DNA of 64,000 nucleotides, taken from assembly GCA_009842325.1 (NCBI GenBank), contig VYFQ01000003.1, positions 177,459-241,458 on the forward strand, in the 5' to 3' direction. The position numbers and the translations under genes are program-made. The notes below the pieces were generated by a model that was given only the letters and a program-made list of their open reading frames with translations, was not told where the DNA came from and made no database searches. This DNA comes from Acidimicrobiaceae bacterium. GTDB taxonomy: Bacteria; Actinomycetota; Acidimicrobiia; Acidimicrobiales; Aldehydirespiratoraceae. This document shows positions 51,767 to 59,510 of the stretch, one piece after another; position 1 is the stretch's first letter, and each line of letters starts with the position of its first letter.

Positions 51767-52636
51767 ATGTCCCGATCTGGGAAGCTGGACGGCATGCCTG
51801 ACGGACCGCTGGTATCGACGGAGTGGCTGGCCGAGCATCTGGACGACCCCGATGTGCGAGTCGTGGACTGCCGCTGGTACCTGCGGCCGTTCGATATGCG
51901 CAACGGCGACGACGAGTACGCCAAGGCCCACATACCAGGGGCGGTGCACGCCCGCTGGGACACCGATCTGGCCGACCCTGAGCGGCCCGACCTGTGGATG
52001 CTGGCCGGACCGGAGCGCTTCGCCGACGCCATGGCCTCCCGCGGCATCGGGGACGACACCTTCGTGGTGACCTACGACGACCAGCACGTGACGGTGGCGG
52101 CCCGGGTGTGGTGGGCGCTGAGGGTCTACGGTCATACCGGCGTGGCCGTGCTCGACGGCGGGATCAACAAGTGGCAGGCCGAGGGCCGACCCACCGCCAG
52201 CGCGGTGCCCCGCTACCCGCGGGCCCGCTTCACGCCTCGCTTCAATCCGGATCTCTACACCACCCACCGGCAGATGCGGGCGGCCGTGGGCACCTCGACC
52301 CGCCTGGTGGACGGGCGCATGGCCGGTGCTCGCCAGCAGGACGGTGGGGCCATCCCCGGGAGCATCGTCGCTCCGGGTATCGAGTTCACCGGATCCGACG
52401 GCACCTGGGCCGAGCCCGAGGAGGCCCGCCGCCGCCTGGCGACAGCCGGCGCGTGCGCCCCCGAGCCCACCATCGCCTACTGCCGCGGCGGCGTGGGCGC
52501 CTGCGGCACGGCCCTGGCCTACTCCATCGCCGGTCATGACGACGTGGCCGTCTACGACGGGTCCTGGACCGAGTGGATCACCGATCCCGGCGCACCCCAG
52601 GCCCTGGACGCCGCGGGCCGAACTTCAATGGATTAA
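51767..52636 (+). CDS. Thiosulfate/3-mercaptopyruvate sulfurtransferase (tandem rhodanese), 289 aa
   Basis: Two rhodanese domains are visible: an inactive N-terminal one (VSTEWLAEHLDDPDVRVVDC, HIPGAVHARWDTDL) and a catalytic C-terminal one with the active-site loop YCRGGVGACGTAL (Cys near residue 240). It transfers sulfur from thiosulfate or mercaptopyruvate to a thiol or cyanide acceptor. I chose ATG 51767, with AGGGGG 9 nt upstream; ATG 51794 is also possible. The last codons and stop lie inside a nested palindrome. Confidence 0.88.
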   Translation: MSRSGKLDGMPDGPLVSTEWLAEHLDDPDVRVVDCRWYLRPFDMRNGDDEYAKAHIPGAVHARWDTDLADPERPDLWMLAGPERFADAMASRGIGDDTFVVTYDDQHVTVAARVWWALRVYGHTGVAVLDGGINKWQAEGRPTASAVPRYPRARFTPRFNPDLYTTHRQMRAAVGTSTRLVDGRMAGARQQDGGAIPGSIVAPGIEFTGSDGTWAEPEEARRRLATAGACAPEPTIAYCRGGVGACGTALAYSIAGHDDVAVYDGSWTEWITDPGAPQALDAAGRTSMD

Positions 52637-52670
52637 CCACCTCTGTGGTGGCTAACTCCTTGAAGTTCGG
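52618..52670. repeat. Nested palindrome overlapping the rhodanese stop codon (family E)
   Basis: Perfect 11-bp outer arms CCGAACTTCAA (52618-52628) and TTGAAGTTCGG (52660-52670) surround an inner hairpin, TTAACCACC/GGTGGCTAA with one mismatch. The TAA stop of the rhodanese gene is within the inner left arm. This placement favours a transcription-termination or mRNA 3'-end role. Confidence 0.75.
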
Positions 52671-52700
52671 TCTCGCGCTCGTTCTATCGGTCCGGCAGGG

Positions 52701-52706
52701 CAGAAT
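52701..52706 (+). promoter_or_regulatory. -10 box, leaderless-type, of the second aldehyde dehydrogenase
   Basis: CAGAAT ends 6 nt before the GTG at 52713. TTCTAT at 52682-52687 is a weak -35 candidate. Confidence 0.35.
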
Positions 52707-52712
52707 GGGTCG

Positions 52713-54140
52713 GTGACACCGGATTCGTCATATCTCGGCGGTGCCTGGGGCGGCAGCGGCCCGCGTCTCGCTGTGGTCAACCCGGCGGACGGCTCGACGG
52801 CGGCCGAAGTCGCCACAGTCACGCCCACCGAGGTCGCCGAGACCCTCGACGCCGCCGCCGGCGCTCTCCAGTCATGGCGCGATACCGACCCGTGGGCCCG
52901 CTCCCAGCATCTGCGGGACGCGGCCGCCTACATCCGCGACCATCTCCCTGACATCGCCGCGTCGGTGACCGCCGAGCAGGGCAAGCCGCTGGCCCAGGCC
53001 GAGGGCGAGGTCGCGGGCGCGGCCGACCAGTTCGACTGGTGCGCTGACGAGGCCCGCCGCATCTACGGACGGGTGATCCCGGCCCGGGGCGCGGGCCGGC
53101 GCCTGCTGGTGCAGCGCGAGCCGGTCGGGGTGGTGGGAGCGTTCGCTCCGTCGAACTTCCCGGCCCTGCTGCCGGCCCGCAAGATCGCCGCAGCCACGGC
53201 AGCCGGCTGCACGATCATCGTCAAGCCGGCAGAGGAGACGCCCACTGCGGCCCTGTGGCTGGCCGCGGCCGCCGAGGCCGCCGGCATCCCGGCCGGGGTC
53301 GTCAACGTGCTGGTGGGCGACCCGGCGATGATCTCCGAGATGATCCTGAGCGACTCCCGGGTGCGCAAGGTGACCCTCACTGGCTCGGTGCCGTTGGGCA
53401 GCCACATCATGGAGGAGGCGTCCAAGCAGCTGAAGTCGGTGTCGCTGGAGTTGGGGGGCCACTCGCCGGTGATCGTGCTCGACGACGCCGACCCCGAGTG
53501 GGCCGGCGAGGTCTCGGCGCGGGGCAAGTTCCGCAACGCCGGGCAGGTGTGCATCTCTCCCAGCCGGTTCCTGGTGCCGGCAGCCTTGCACGACCGTTTC
53601 GTGGCCAGCTTCGTGGCCGCCACCGAGGCGCTGGCCATGGGCCCCGGCGACGATCCGTCCTGCGACATCGGTCCCCTGCAGAACGAGCGGCGCCTTCAGG
53701 CCATGGAGCAGCTGGTGGCCTCCGCGGTGAGCGACGGAGCGGTCGTCGAGTCCGGGGGCCGGAGGATCGAACGGGACGCCGGCTGGTGGTTCGAGCCCAC
53801 CGTGCTCAGCAACGTAGACCTCGGCACCGAGATCATGGTGGCCGAGCCGTTCGGGCCCATCGCACCCATCCGCGCCTACGACGACCTCGACGATGCGGTG
53901 CGCATCGCCAACGACACCGACTTCGGGCTGGCCGGCTTCGTGCTGGGCGGGTCGCTGCAGCGGTGCCTCGACGTGGCCGACCGCCTCGAGGTGGGCATGG
54001 TCGGCATCAACGACTTCGCCATCGCGCTGGCCGAGGCGCCCTTCGGCGGGATCAAGCACAGCGGCTTCGGCCGTGAGGGCGGCGCCGAGGGCGTGGCCGA
54101 GTTCACCGTCGTCAAGTACATCAACGTCGCACCGGCATAA
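52713..54140 (+). CDS. NAD(P)-dependent aldehyde dehydrogenase, 475 aa
   Basis: This is a complete ALDH: GAFAPSNFPALLPARK, TIIVKPAEETPTAALWLA, TLTGSVPLGSHIMEEASKQL, the general base in SLELGGHSPVIVLDDAD, and the catalytic Cys in NAGQVCISPSRFLVP near residue 282. The family is the succinate-/glutarate-semialdehyde or alpha-ketoglutarate-semialdehyde group. The last would fit the sugar-acid dehydratase at 21709, but the two genes are not linked. It starts with a probable leaderless GTG. A strong promoter for the next operon follows it. Confidence 0.88.
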   Translation: MTPDSSYLGGAWGGSGPRLAVVNPADGSTAAEVATVTPTEVAETLDAAAGALQSWRDTDPWARSQHLRDAAAYIRDHLPDIAASVTAEQGKPLAQAEGEVAGAADQFDWCADEARRIYGRVIPARGAGRRLLVQREPVGVVGAFAPSNFPALLPARKIAAATAAGCTIIVKPAEETPTAALWLAAAAEAAGIPAGVVNVLVGDPAMISEMILSDSRVRKVTLTGSVPLGSHIMEEASKQLKSVSLELGGHSPVIVLDDADPEWAGEVSARGKFRNAGQVCISPSRFLVPAALHDRFVASFVAATEALAMGPGDDPSCDIGPLQNERRLQAMEQLVASAVSDGAVVESGGRRIERDAGWWFEPTVLSNVDLGTEIMVAEPFGPIAPIRAYDDLDDAVRIANDTDFGLAGFVLGGSLQRCLDVADRLEVGMVGINDFAIALAEAPFGGIKHSGFGREGGAEGVAEFTVVKYINVAPA

Positions 54141-54214
54141 CCGCCACCGACGACCTCCACCGGCGGCATCCACCCGACATGCCCCAGGGCTCGGTTGATC
54201 ATCTCGCAATAGCA

Positions 54215-54242
54215 TTGACTATTTGGCACCGCTTGCTAAAGT
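54215..54242 (+). promoter_or_regulatory. Promoter and operator-like inverted repeat of the sugar/polyol operon
   Basis: The -35 TTGACT (54215-54220) and -10 TAAAGT (54237-54242) are spaced 16 bp, a good vegetative promoter. The inverted repeat TTTGGCA (54222-54228) and TGCTAAA (54234-54240), with one mismatch and a 5-bp centre, overlaps spacer and -10. A repressor such as the encoded LacI or IclR protein bound there would block transcription. Confidence 0.65.
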
Positions 54243-54243
54243 C

Positions 54244-54276
54244 CGGTCCAGCGCGGGGGAGGCCGCGCCTGGACCG
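54244..54276 (+). promoter_or_regulatory. 5' UTR hairpin of the binding-protein mRNA
   Basis: CGGTCCAG (54244-54251) pairs with CTGGACCG (54269-54276), and CGCG extends the stem on both sides past one bulged base. The hairpin is just downstream of the promoter, ending 18 nt before the ATG. It may stabilise the transcript. Confidence 0.5.
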
Positions 54277-54294
54277 ATTCCAAGAGGGGAACAC

Positions 54295-55569
54295 ATGACC
54301 AGACTCACCAAGATTCGACGTAGCTACGCGCTCGCACTCATAGCGATGGTCGCGCTCGTGGCCGCCGCATGCAGCGGCACCAGCGAAGACCCAGGCGCCG
54401 GCCAAGTCGAAGTCGCCCACTACTACGGATCCGACCTCGGCCAGCAGGGGATCCTCGACGTCAACGCCACGTTCGAGGCCGGCGAGGCCGTCGTCAGCCC
54501 CATCGAGCACGAGGCGTTCAAGGACCAGATCCTCGTCGCCCTGGCCGGCGGCGAGCCGCCCGACGTGTTCTCCTACTGGGCCGGAGCCCGGACCCAGTCG
54601 GTGTTCGAGAACGGCCATCTCCAGCCGATCACCCAGGTCTTCGACAACGCCGACGTCTGGAACAACTTCCCGCAGGCCCTGGTCGATGCCGGGATCCACG
54701 GCGGCGAGCCCCACCTGCTGCCGTTCGGGTTCCACTACGTGGCCTTCTTCTACAACCCCCATGTGATGGAGGCGGCCGGGGTCACCTCGATGCCCACCAA
54801 CAGCCAGGAGTTCATCGCGGCGGCCGCGCAGATCGCCGCCAGCGGCGTCAAGCCCATCGCTCTGGGCTCGATGAACCGCTGGCCGGCCCAGTTCTGGTTC
54901 GACTTCCTGATCCTGCGCACGGCCGGGCCGGACTACCGGGCCAAGCTGATGTCGGGCGAGGCGTCGTACACCGATCCCCAGGTCGTCGGAGCGATGGAAC
55001 TCTGGAAGCAACTGGTCGACGCGGGCTTCTTCGTCGACGATGCCAACGCCTACACCTGGACCGACGCCGCCGACCAGGTGGCCAACGGGGAGGCGGCCAT
55101 GACCCTGATGGGCACGTGGATCACCGGCTACTGGAACGGCATCGGCCTCGAACCCGTCACCGACTACGACTTCTTCAACTTCCCGGTGCTGGATCCCGCC
55201 GTCGAGAACGCCGCGCTAGGACCGATCGACGGATGGGCCCTGTCGGCCGACGCGGCCAATCCCGAGGGCGCCATGCTGCTGCTGGAGCACTACGCCGACC
55301 CCGGCAACCAGCTCACCTGGGCACTGGAGCAGGGGGCGCTGCCGCCTAACTCCAACGCCGACACCACGCAGCTCAACCCGGTCATGGCCAAGGCGCTGGT
55401 GGAAGTGGGCAAGGCCGACTCCTACTCGTTCAACTACGACCTGGCCACACCTCCGCCCGTGGCCGAGGTCGGTCTGGACATGTTCCAGGCCTTCATGGAC
55501 GACCCGTCGGGCTACGCCGACCTCCTGTCGAGCGCCCAGTCGGACGCCCAGGCCGCTTTCGCGGGCTAG
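54295..55569 (+). CDS. ABC transporter sugar-binding lipoprotein (family 1), 424 aa
   Basis: An N-terminal signal with basic residues, a hydrophobic core and the lipobox VAAAC (Cys near residue 26) makes this a lipoprotein. The mature part is a family 1 solute-binding protein: EHEAFKDQILVALAGGEPPD, VFSYWAGARTQSVFENGHLQ, and the aromatic-rich PFGFHYVAFFYNPHVM and MGTWITGYWNG. Ligands of the family are sugars and polyols. The downstream glycerol genes suggest glycerol, glycerol-phosphate or another polyol. I chose ATG 54295, preceded by AAGAGGGGAA. Confidence 0.88.
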   Translation: MTRLTKIRRSYALALIAMVALVAAACSGTSEDPGAGQVEVAHYYGSDLGQQGILDVNATFEAGEAVVSPIEHEAFKDQILVALAGGEPPDVFSYWAGARTQSVFENGHLQPITQVFDNADVWNNFPQALVDAGIHGGEPHLLPFGFHYVAFFYNPHVMEAAGVTSMPTNSQEFIAAAAQIAASGVKPIALGSMNRWPAQFWFDFLILRTAGPDYRAKLMSGEASYTDPQVVGAMELWKQLVDAGFFVDDANAYTWTDAADQVANGEAAMTLMGTWITGYWNGIGLEPVTDYDFFNFPVLDPAVENAALGPIDGWALSADAANPEGAMLLLEHYADPGNQLTWALEQGALPPNSNADTTQLNPVMAKALVEVGKADSYSFNYDLATPPPVAEVGLDMFQAFMDDPSGYADLLSSAQSDAQAAFAG

Positions 55570-55626
55570 CGAGTCGAGCCGGAGGGCGCCATTTCGCTGG
55601 CTAGCGAGTCCAACCGGAGGGCGCCA
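55566..55626 (+). repeat. Two 26-bp direct repeats after the binding-protein gene
   Basis: Repeats at 55566-55591 and 55601-55626 (from CTAGCGAGTC to GGAGGGCGCCA) differ at two bases. The first begins over the TAG stop codon of the binding-protein gene. Duplication of the gene end is the simplest explanation. Confidence 0.75.
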
Positions 55627-55679
55627 GCCGCAATCTGGCGGAATCCGGCCGCCCTCCTCGCCGGCTCGAACCGGTTCCA

Positions 55680-55723
55680 CCGGCGGTGCCGGACCTCGTC
55701 CCCCACGGGTCCGGCACCGCCGG
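55680..55723 (+). terminator. Strong hairpin between binding protein and permease genes
   Basis: A perfect 16-bp stem, CCGGCGGTGCCGGACC with GGTCCGGCACCGCCGG, encloses a 12-nt loop. No U-tract follows. As in the other ABC operon (16907-16951), it likely protects the binding-protein mRNA or partly terminates it. It lies in a 215-bp gap that otherwise holds the direct repeats and an ATG-proximal ribosome binding site. Confidence 0.65.
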
Positions 55724-55784
55724 CTGCCCTGCCTTCGGCCGTCGGTCGATAGTTTCCCGCTAGGCATCGTCTAGGAGACGGCGC

Positions 55785-56660
55785 ATGAGGCCGACAACCC
55801 GTTGGGCCATTCTCTTCATGGGACCGCCCATATTGCTGTTCACCGCCATCGTGGTGGTGCCCACGGCCATGGCCCTGCGGCTCAGCTTCACCGACGCCAA
55901 CATCCTGGGTCAGACCAGCCAGTGGATCGGCTTCGACAACTTCGTCGAGGCCTTCACCAACGAGCACGTCCGGAAGTCGATCCGCATCACGCTGGTGTGG
56001 ACGCTGTTCGGCGCGCTGATCCCGCCCGCGCTGGGCCTGGGCATCGCCATGATGCTGCAGGCCAACACCCGCTTCGCGGCCATCATGAAGTCGGCGCTGT
56101 TCGTGCCGATCTCGATCAGCCTGGTGGTGGTAGGCCAGGTCTGGATCTGGATCTACCAGCCCGGCGACGGCCTTATCAACCAGATGCTGGGGCTGGTCGG
56201 GCTCGAGAGCCTCGAAGAGGCCTGGCTGGCCAACCGCTCGACCGCCCTGTGGGCGGTGTTCATCGCCTGGGCGTGGCAGCAGGCCGTGCTGGCCATGATC
56301 CTCTACCTGGCCGGGCTCACGTCCATCCCCGGAGAGCTGGTCGAGGCGGCCAGGGTCGACGGAGCCGGCCAATTCCAGGTGTTCCGCCAGGTGATCGTGC
56401 CGCTGCTACGGCCGATTACCACGGTGGTGCTGTCGCTGATCGCCATCAACTCGCTGCGCAACTTCGACTTGGTGTTCGCCATGACGCAGGGCGGGCCGGT
56501 CCGCGAGACCGAGACGATGCCCATGCTGGTGTGGCGCATCCTGTTCCGCCAGCACGAGCAGGGGCTGGCCAGCGCGGTGTCGCTGATCCTGTTCGCCATG
56601 ACCCTGGTCGTCATCGGCGGTCTGACCTGGTGGGGCAGGCGAGGCAGCTATGTCGACTAG
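55785..56660 (+). CDS. ABC transporter sugar permease (MalF/UgpA type), 291 aa
   Basis: This membrane subunit has six hydrophobic segments. The EAA loop contacting the ATPase is GELVEAARVDGAGQFQVFRQ followed by VIVPLLRP. The start MRPTTRWAILFMGPPILLFT is typical, and TAGGAGACGGCGC precedes the ATG. It overlaps the second permease by 11 bp. Substrate specificity is set by the binding protein. Confidence 0.9.
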   Translation: MRPTTRWAILFMGPPILLFTAIVVVPTAMALRLSFTDANILGQTSQWIGFDNFVEAFTNEHVRKSIRITLVWTLFGALIPPALGLGIAMMLQANTRFAAIMKSALFVPISISLVVVGQVWIWIYQPGDGLINQMLGLVGLESLEEAWLANRSTALWAVFIAWAWQQAVLAMILYLAGLTSIPGELVEAARVDGAGQFQVFRQVIVPLLRPITTVVLSLIAINSLRNFDLVFAMTQGGPVRETETMPMLVWRILFRQHEQGLASAVSLILFAMTLVVIGGLTWWGRRGSYVD

Positions 56661-57552
56661 CACCGCCTCCCTGGCCGCCGACAGAGCCCACAGCACGGTG
56701 CCCGAACACGGCACCGGCCGCCGGGGCCGCACGCTGCGGCGGCGCGCCGGCATGGTGCTGATCGCCGTCTTCGTGGCGTTGTACCTGGTGCCTGTGGCCG
56801 GCGTGCTGGCGACATCGCTCAAGACCAACGCCGAGATCGCCGAACGCGGCATCTGGGCGCTGACCGGCAAGCTCACCCTGGCCAACTACGTCGACGTGTG
56901 GAGCACGGCCAACACCGTCCGCTACCTGATCAACTCGTTCCAGGTGGCCATTCCGGCGGTGGTCGTCTCCATCGCCGGCGGCACGCTCATCGGGTACGCC
57001 CTGGCCAAGTTCAGGCCCCGAGGCGGCACCGCCATACAGCTGATCATCGTCTCGGGCCTGTTCGTCCCGCCCCAGGTGCTGCTCGTGCCCCTGTTCACCA
57101 TGTTCAGGAGCTTCGACCTCCTCAACACCCTGTGGCCCATGATCCTGATCCACTCCGCGGTGGGGTTCTCGGTATGCACCCTGGTGATGCGGAACTTCTT
57201 CGAGCAGATCCCCGACTCGCTGCGCTACGCGGCCCTGATCGACGGCGCCAACGAGGGCGAGGTCTTCTGGCGGGTCATGCTGCCGCTGGCCCGGCCCGCA
57301 CTGGCCGCCCTGGCCACACTGCAGTTCACGTTCATCTGGAACGACTTCCTCTACCCGCTGGTTTTCACCAGCGCGCGCGACGACGTGGCCACCATCATGC
57401 TGGGGCTGCTCAACGTGAAGGGCCAGTTCACGGTGGCCTACGGAACCCAGGCCTCACTGGCGGTCATCGCCAGCATTCCCACCGTCGCCATCTTCTTCGT
57501 CTTCCAGAAGCACTTCGTCCGGGGCCTGCTGTCCGGGGCCCTGAAGGAGTAG
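56650..57552 (+). CDS. ABC transporter sugar permease (MalG/UgpE type), 300 aa
   Basis: This is the second membrane subunit, with six hydrophobic segments and the EAA loop DSLRYAALIDGANEGEVFWR followed by VMLPLARPAL. A hydrophilic, Arg-rich N-terminal tail of about 35 residues precedes TM1. The ATPase subunit (MsmK/UgpC type) is not encoded in this operon, so a shared ATPase elsewhere must drive the importer, as is common in actinobacteria. The oxidoreductase gene follows after 2 bp. Confidence 0.9.
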   Translation: MSTSTASLAADRAHSTVPEHGTGRRGRTLRRRAGMVLIAVFVALYLVPVAGVLATSLKTNAEIAERGIWALTGKLTLANYVDVWSTANTVRYLINSFQVAIPAVVVSIAGGTLIGYALAKFRPRGGTAIQLIIVSGLFVPPQVLLVPLFTMFRSFDLLNTLWPMILIHSAVGFSVCTLVMRNFFEQIPDSLRYAALIDGANEGEVFWRVMLPLARPALAALATLQFTFIWNDFLYPLVFTSARDDVATIMLGLLNVKGQFTVAYGTQASLAVIASIPTVAIFFVFQKHFVRGLLSGALKE

Positions 57553-57554
57553 AC

Positions 57555-58697
57555 GTGTTGCGGGTGGGGATTATCGGTTGCGGGCGCATCTCCGACCTGC
57601 ACGTTCTCGGATACCGGGACCGCGACGACGCGGCCGTCGTCGCACTCTGCGACAACGAGCCCGAGAACGCGGCGTCCAAACGGCGCCAGTGGGGGCTGCC
57701 CGACGCCTCGATATTCGAGGACTACCGCGAACTGTGCCAGTCGGGCCTGGTCGACCTGGTCGAGATAATCGTCCCGCACCACCTCCACTACGAGATCGCC
57801 GCGTTCGCCATCGGCTGCGACCTGCACGTGTCGCTGCAGAAGCCGATGTCGCTAAACCTCGACGACGCCGATCGCCTGCTGAGCGCGGCCGGCGAGACGT
57901 CGAGGGTGGTGCGCCTCTACGAGAACTTCCTGTTCTACCCGCCCGTCCTGAAGGCGCTGGAACTCATCGAGCAGGGCCTCATCGGCGAGCCCCTGTCGGT
58001 GCGGCTCAAGAGCAACGCCGGGTACAGCCCGAGCGCCTGGGACATACCCTTCTCGGCGCTGCTGTGGCGCCACACCCCCGAGGAGTGCGGCGGCGGGCCG
58101 CTGGTGTTCGACGACGGCCACCACAAGTTCTCGCTGGCCTGGGTCGTCCTGGGCCAGCCGTCGGAGGTGCACGCCTGGATCGGGTCCACCTACGTGCTGT
58201 CCTTCGAGCTGGACTCGCCGTCGCTGGTCTCGATGCGCTACGAGTCCGGTGCGATCGCCAACCTGGAGGTCGTGTACTCCCAGGAGCTGCTCATCGAGGG
58301 CACCGAGCACTACGCGCAGGACGACCGGATGGAGATCACCGGCACCAAGGGAGTCATCTGGGTTAACCGGGGCCACGGGCAGATCGGCGAGGTTCCGCCG
58401 GTCGTCAGCTATACCGACGGGCACGTGGAGACATACCCGTGCCCGACGGGCTGGGAGCATTCGTTCATCGGTGCCACCCGCAACCTGCTCGACACCATCG
58501 CCGCGGGCCGCGAGCCGATCCTCACCCTGGCCGAGGGCCGCGACGTGCTGGCGGCCGCCCTCGCCGCGCAGCGATCAGCCTCCGAAGGCGCCGTCGTAGG
58601 CGTGCAGGACCCGGTCGGCCGGTCACCCGGGTCCGTGAGGTCCGAGCTGGTGGCATGGGCTTCCCCGGGCGGCTACGCCTCACCAGGAGGCGCTTAG
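57555..58697 (+). CDS. Gfo/Idh/MocA family oxidoreductase, 380 aa
   Basis: An NAD(P)-binding Rossmann domain starts with LRVGIIGCGRISDLHVLGY. The conserved EKP motif appears as QKP in HVSLQKPMSLNLDDADRLL near residue 95. The C-terminal alpha/beta domain has CGGGPLVFDDGHHKFSLAWV carrying the catalytic Asp-His region. Family members oxidise sugars, inositol or other polyols. The GTG start follows GAAGGAGT. A C-terminal Gly/Ser/Pro-rich tail of about 40 residues is unusual. It is operonic with the permeases and abuts the IclR gene. Confidence 0.87.
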   Translation: MLRVGIIGCGRISDLHVLGYRDRDDAAVVALCDNEPENAASKRRQWGLPDASIFEDYRELCQSGLVDLVEIIVPHHLHYEIAAFAIGCDLHVSLQKPMSLNLDDADRLLSAAGETSRVVRLYENFLFYPPVLKALELIEQGLIGEPLSVRLKSNAGYSPSAWDIPFSALLWRHTPEECGGGPLVFDDGHHKFSLAWVVLGQPSEVHAWIGSTYVLSFELDSPSLVSMRYESGAIANLEVVYSQELLIEGTEHYAQDDRMEITGTKGVIWVNRGHGQIGEVPPVVSYTDGHVETYPCPTGWEHSFIGATRNLLDTIAAGREPILTLAEGRDVLAAALAAQRSASEGAVVGVQDPVGRSPGSVRSELVAWASPGGYASPGGA

Positions 58698-59510
58698 GTG
58701 GCCGCCGGCGAGCCTCGGGTGGGAGGCGCCCTCATGACCGGTCTCGACGTGCTCGAGGCGCTGGGGTCGGCTCCGGGCCCGATCGGGCTCAGCGAGCTGG
58801 CCCGGGTGCTCGACGCCGACAACGGCCATGTGCACCGGCTCCTGGCCGTGCTCACCAAGCGGGGCTACGTACACCGCGACGAGTCCAACAAGACCTACAT
58901 CCTCGGCGCCGGCGTGGTACAGCTGGCCGGCTCGCTGCTGCGCAACATGGACCTGGTCAACGAGGCCCGGCCGCTGATGCGGGAGCTGATGAACGTCACC
59001 GGGGAATCCGTCCACCTCGCCCACCGCACGGTCGGCGGCGGCGTGTACCTGGCTCGCGAGCGCCTGGCCCGCCGGGTCACGGTGGAGACCGAGATCGGGT
59101 CCCCGGTCGTCGTCCACGCCACCTCCACCGGCAAGGCCCTCTACTGCCGCGACTCGGCCGAGATGCTCGAGGAGGTCGTCGACTGGGAGGCCCTGGAGCG
59201 ATTCACCGAGCACACCATCACCGACCGGCAGGCACTGCTCAGCGACCTGACGGCAACCGCTGAGCGGGGCTTTGCGCTCGACAACGAGGAGCTGAGCATC
59301 GGTGTCCGCTGCGTGGCGTCGCCGGTGGTGGACATCGGAGGGAACATCCGCGCCTCCATCGGAATCTCGGGCCCGGCGACGCGCCTCGATGCCGAGACGA
59401 TAGGAAAGTGCGCTGTGGTGGTGTGCTCGGCAGCCAAGACTTTGTCGGAGATCCTGGGAGGGCAGTGGGACTTCCCGCTGCCCTCACCGGACCCCGTCGT
59501 CCTCGAATGA
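58698..59510 (+). CDS. IclR-family transcriptional regulator, 270 aa
   Basis: The N-terminal winged helix reads LEALGSAPGPIGLSELARVL and NGHVHRLLAVLTKRGYVHRD. The effector domain follows with ESVHLAHRTVGGGVYLARER and SPVVVHATSTGKALYCRDS and the late FALDNEELSIGVRCVASPV. Length is typical. It begins directly after the preceding stop (GTG) and overlaps glpD by 4 bp, so it is part of the operon and probably a local regulator sensing the substrate or a metabolite. Confidence 0.9.
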   Translation: MAAGEPRVGGALMTGLDVLEALGSAPGPIGLSELARVLDADNGHVHRLLAVLTKRGYVHRDESNKTYILGAGVVQLAGSLLRNMDLVNEARPLMRELMNVTGESVHLAHRTVGGGVYLARERLARRVTVETEIGSPVVVHATSTGKALYCRDSAEMLEEVVDWEALERFTEHTITDRQALLSDLTATAERGFALDNEELSIGVRCVASPVVDIGGNIRASIGISGPATRLDAETIGKCAVVVCSAAKTLSEILGGQWDFPLPSPDPVVLE

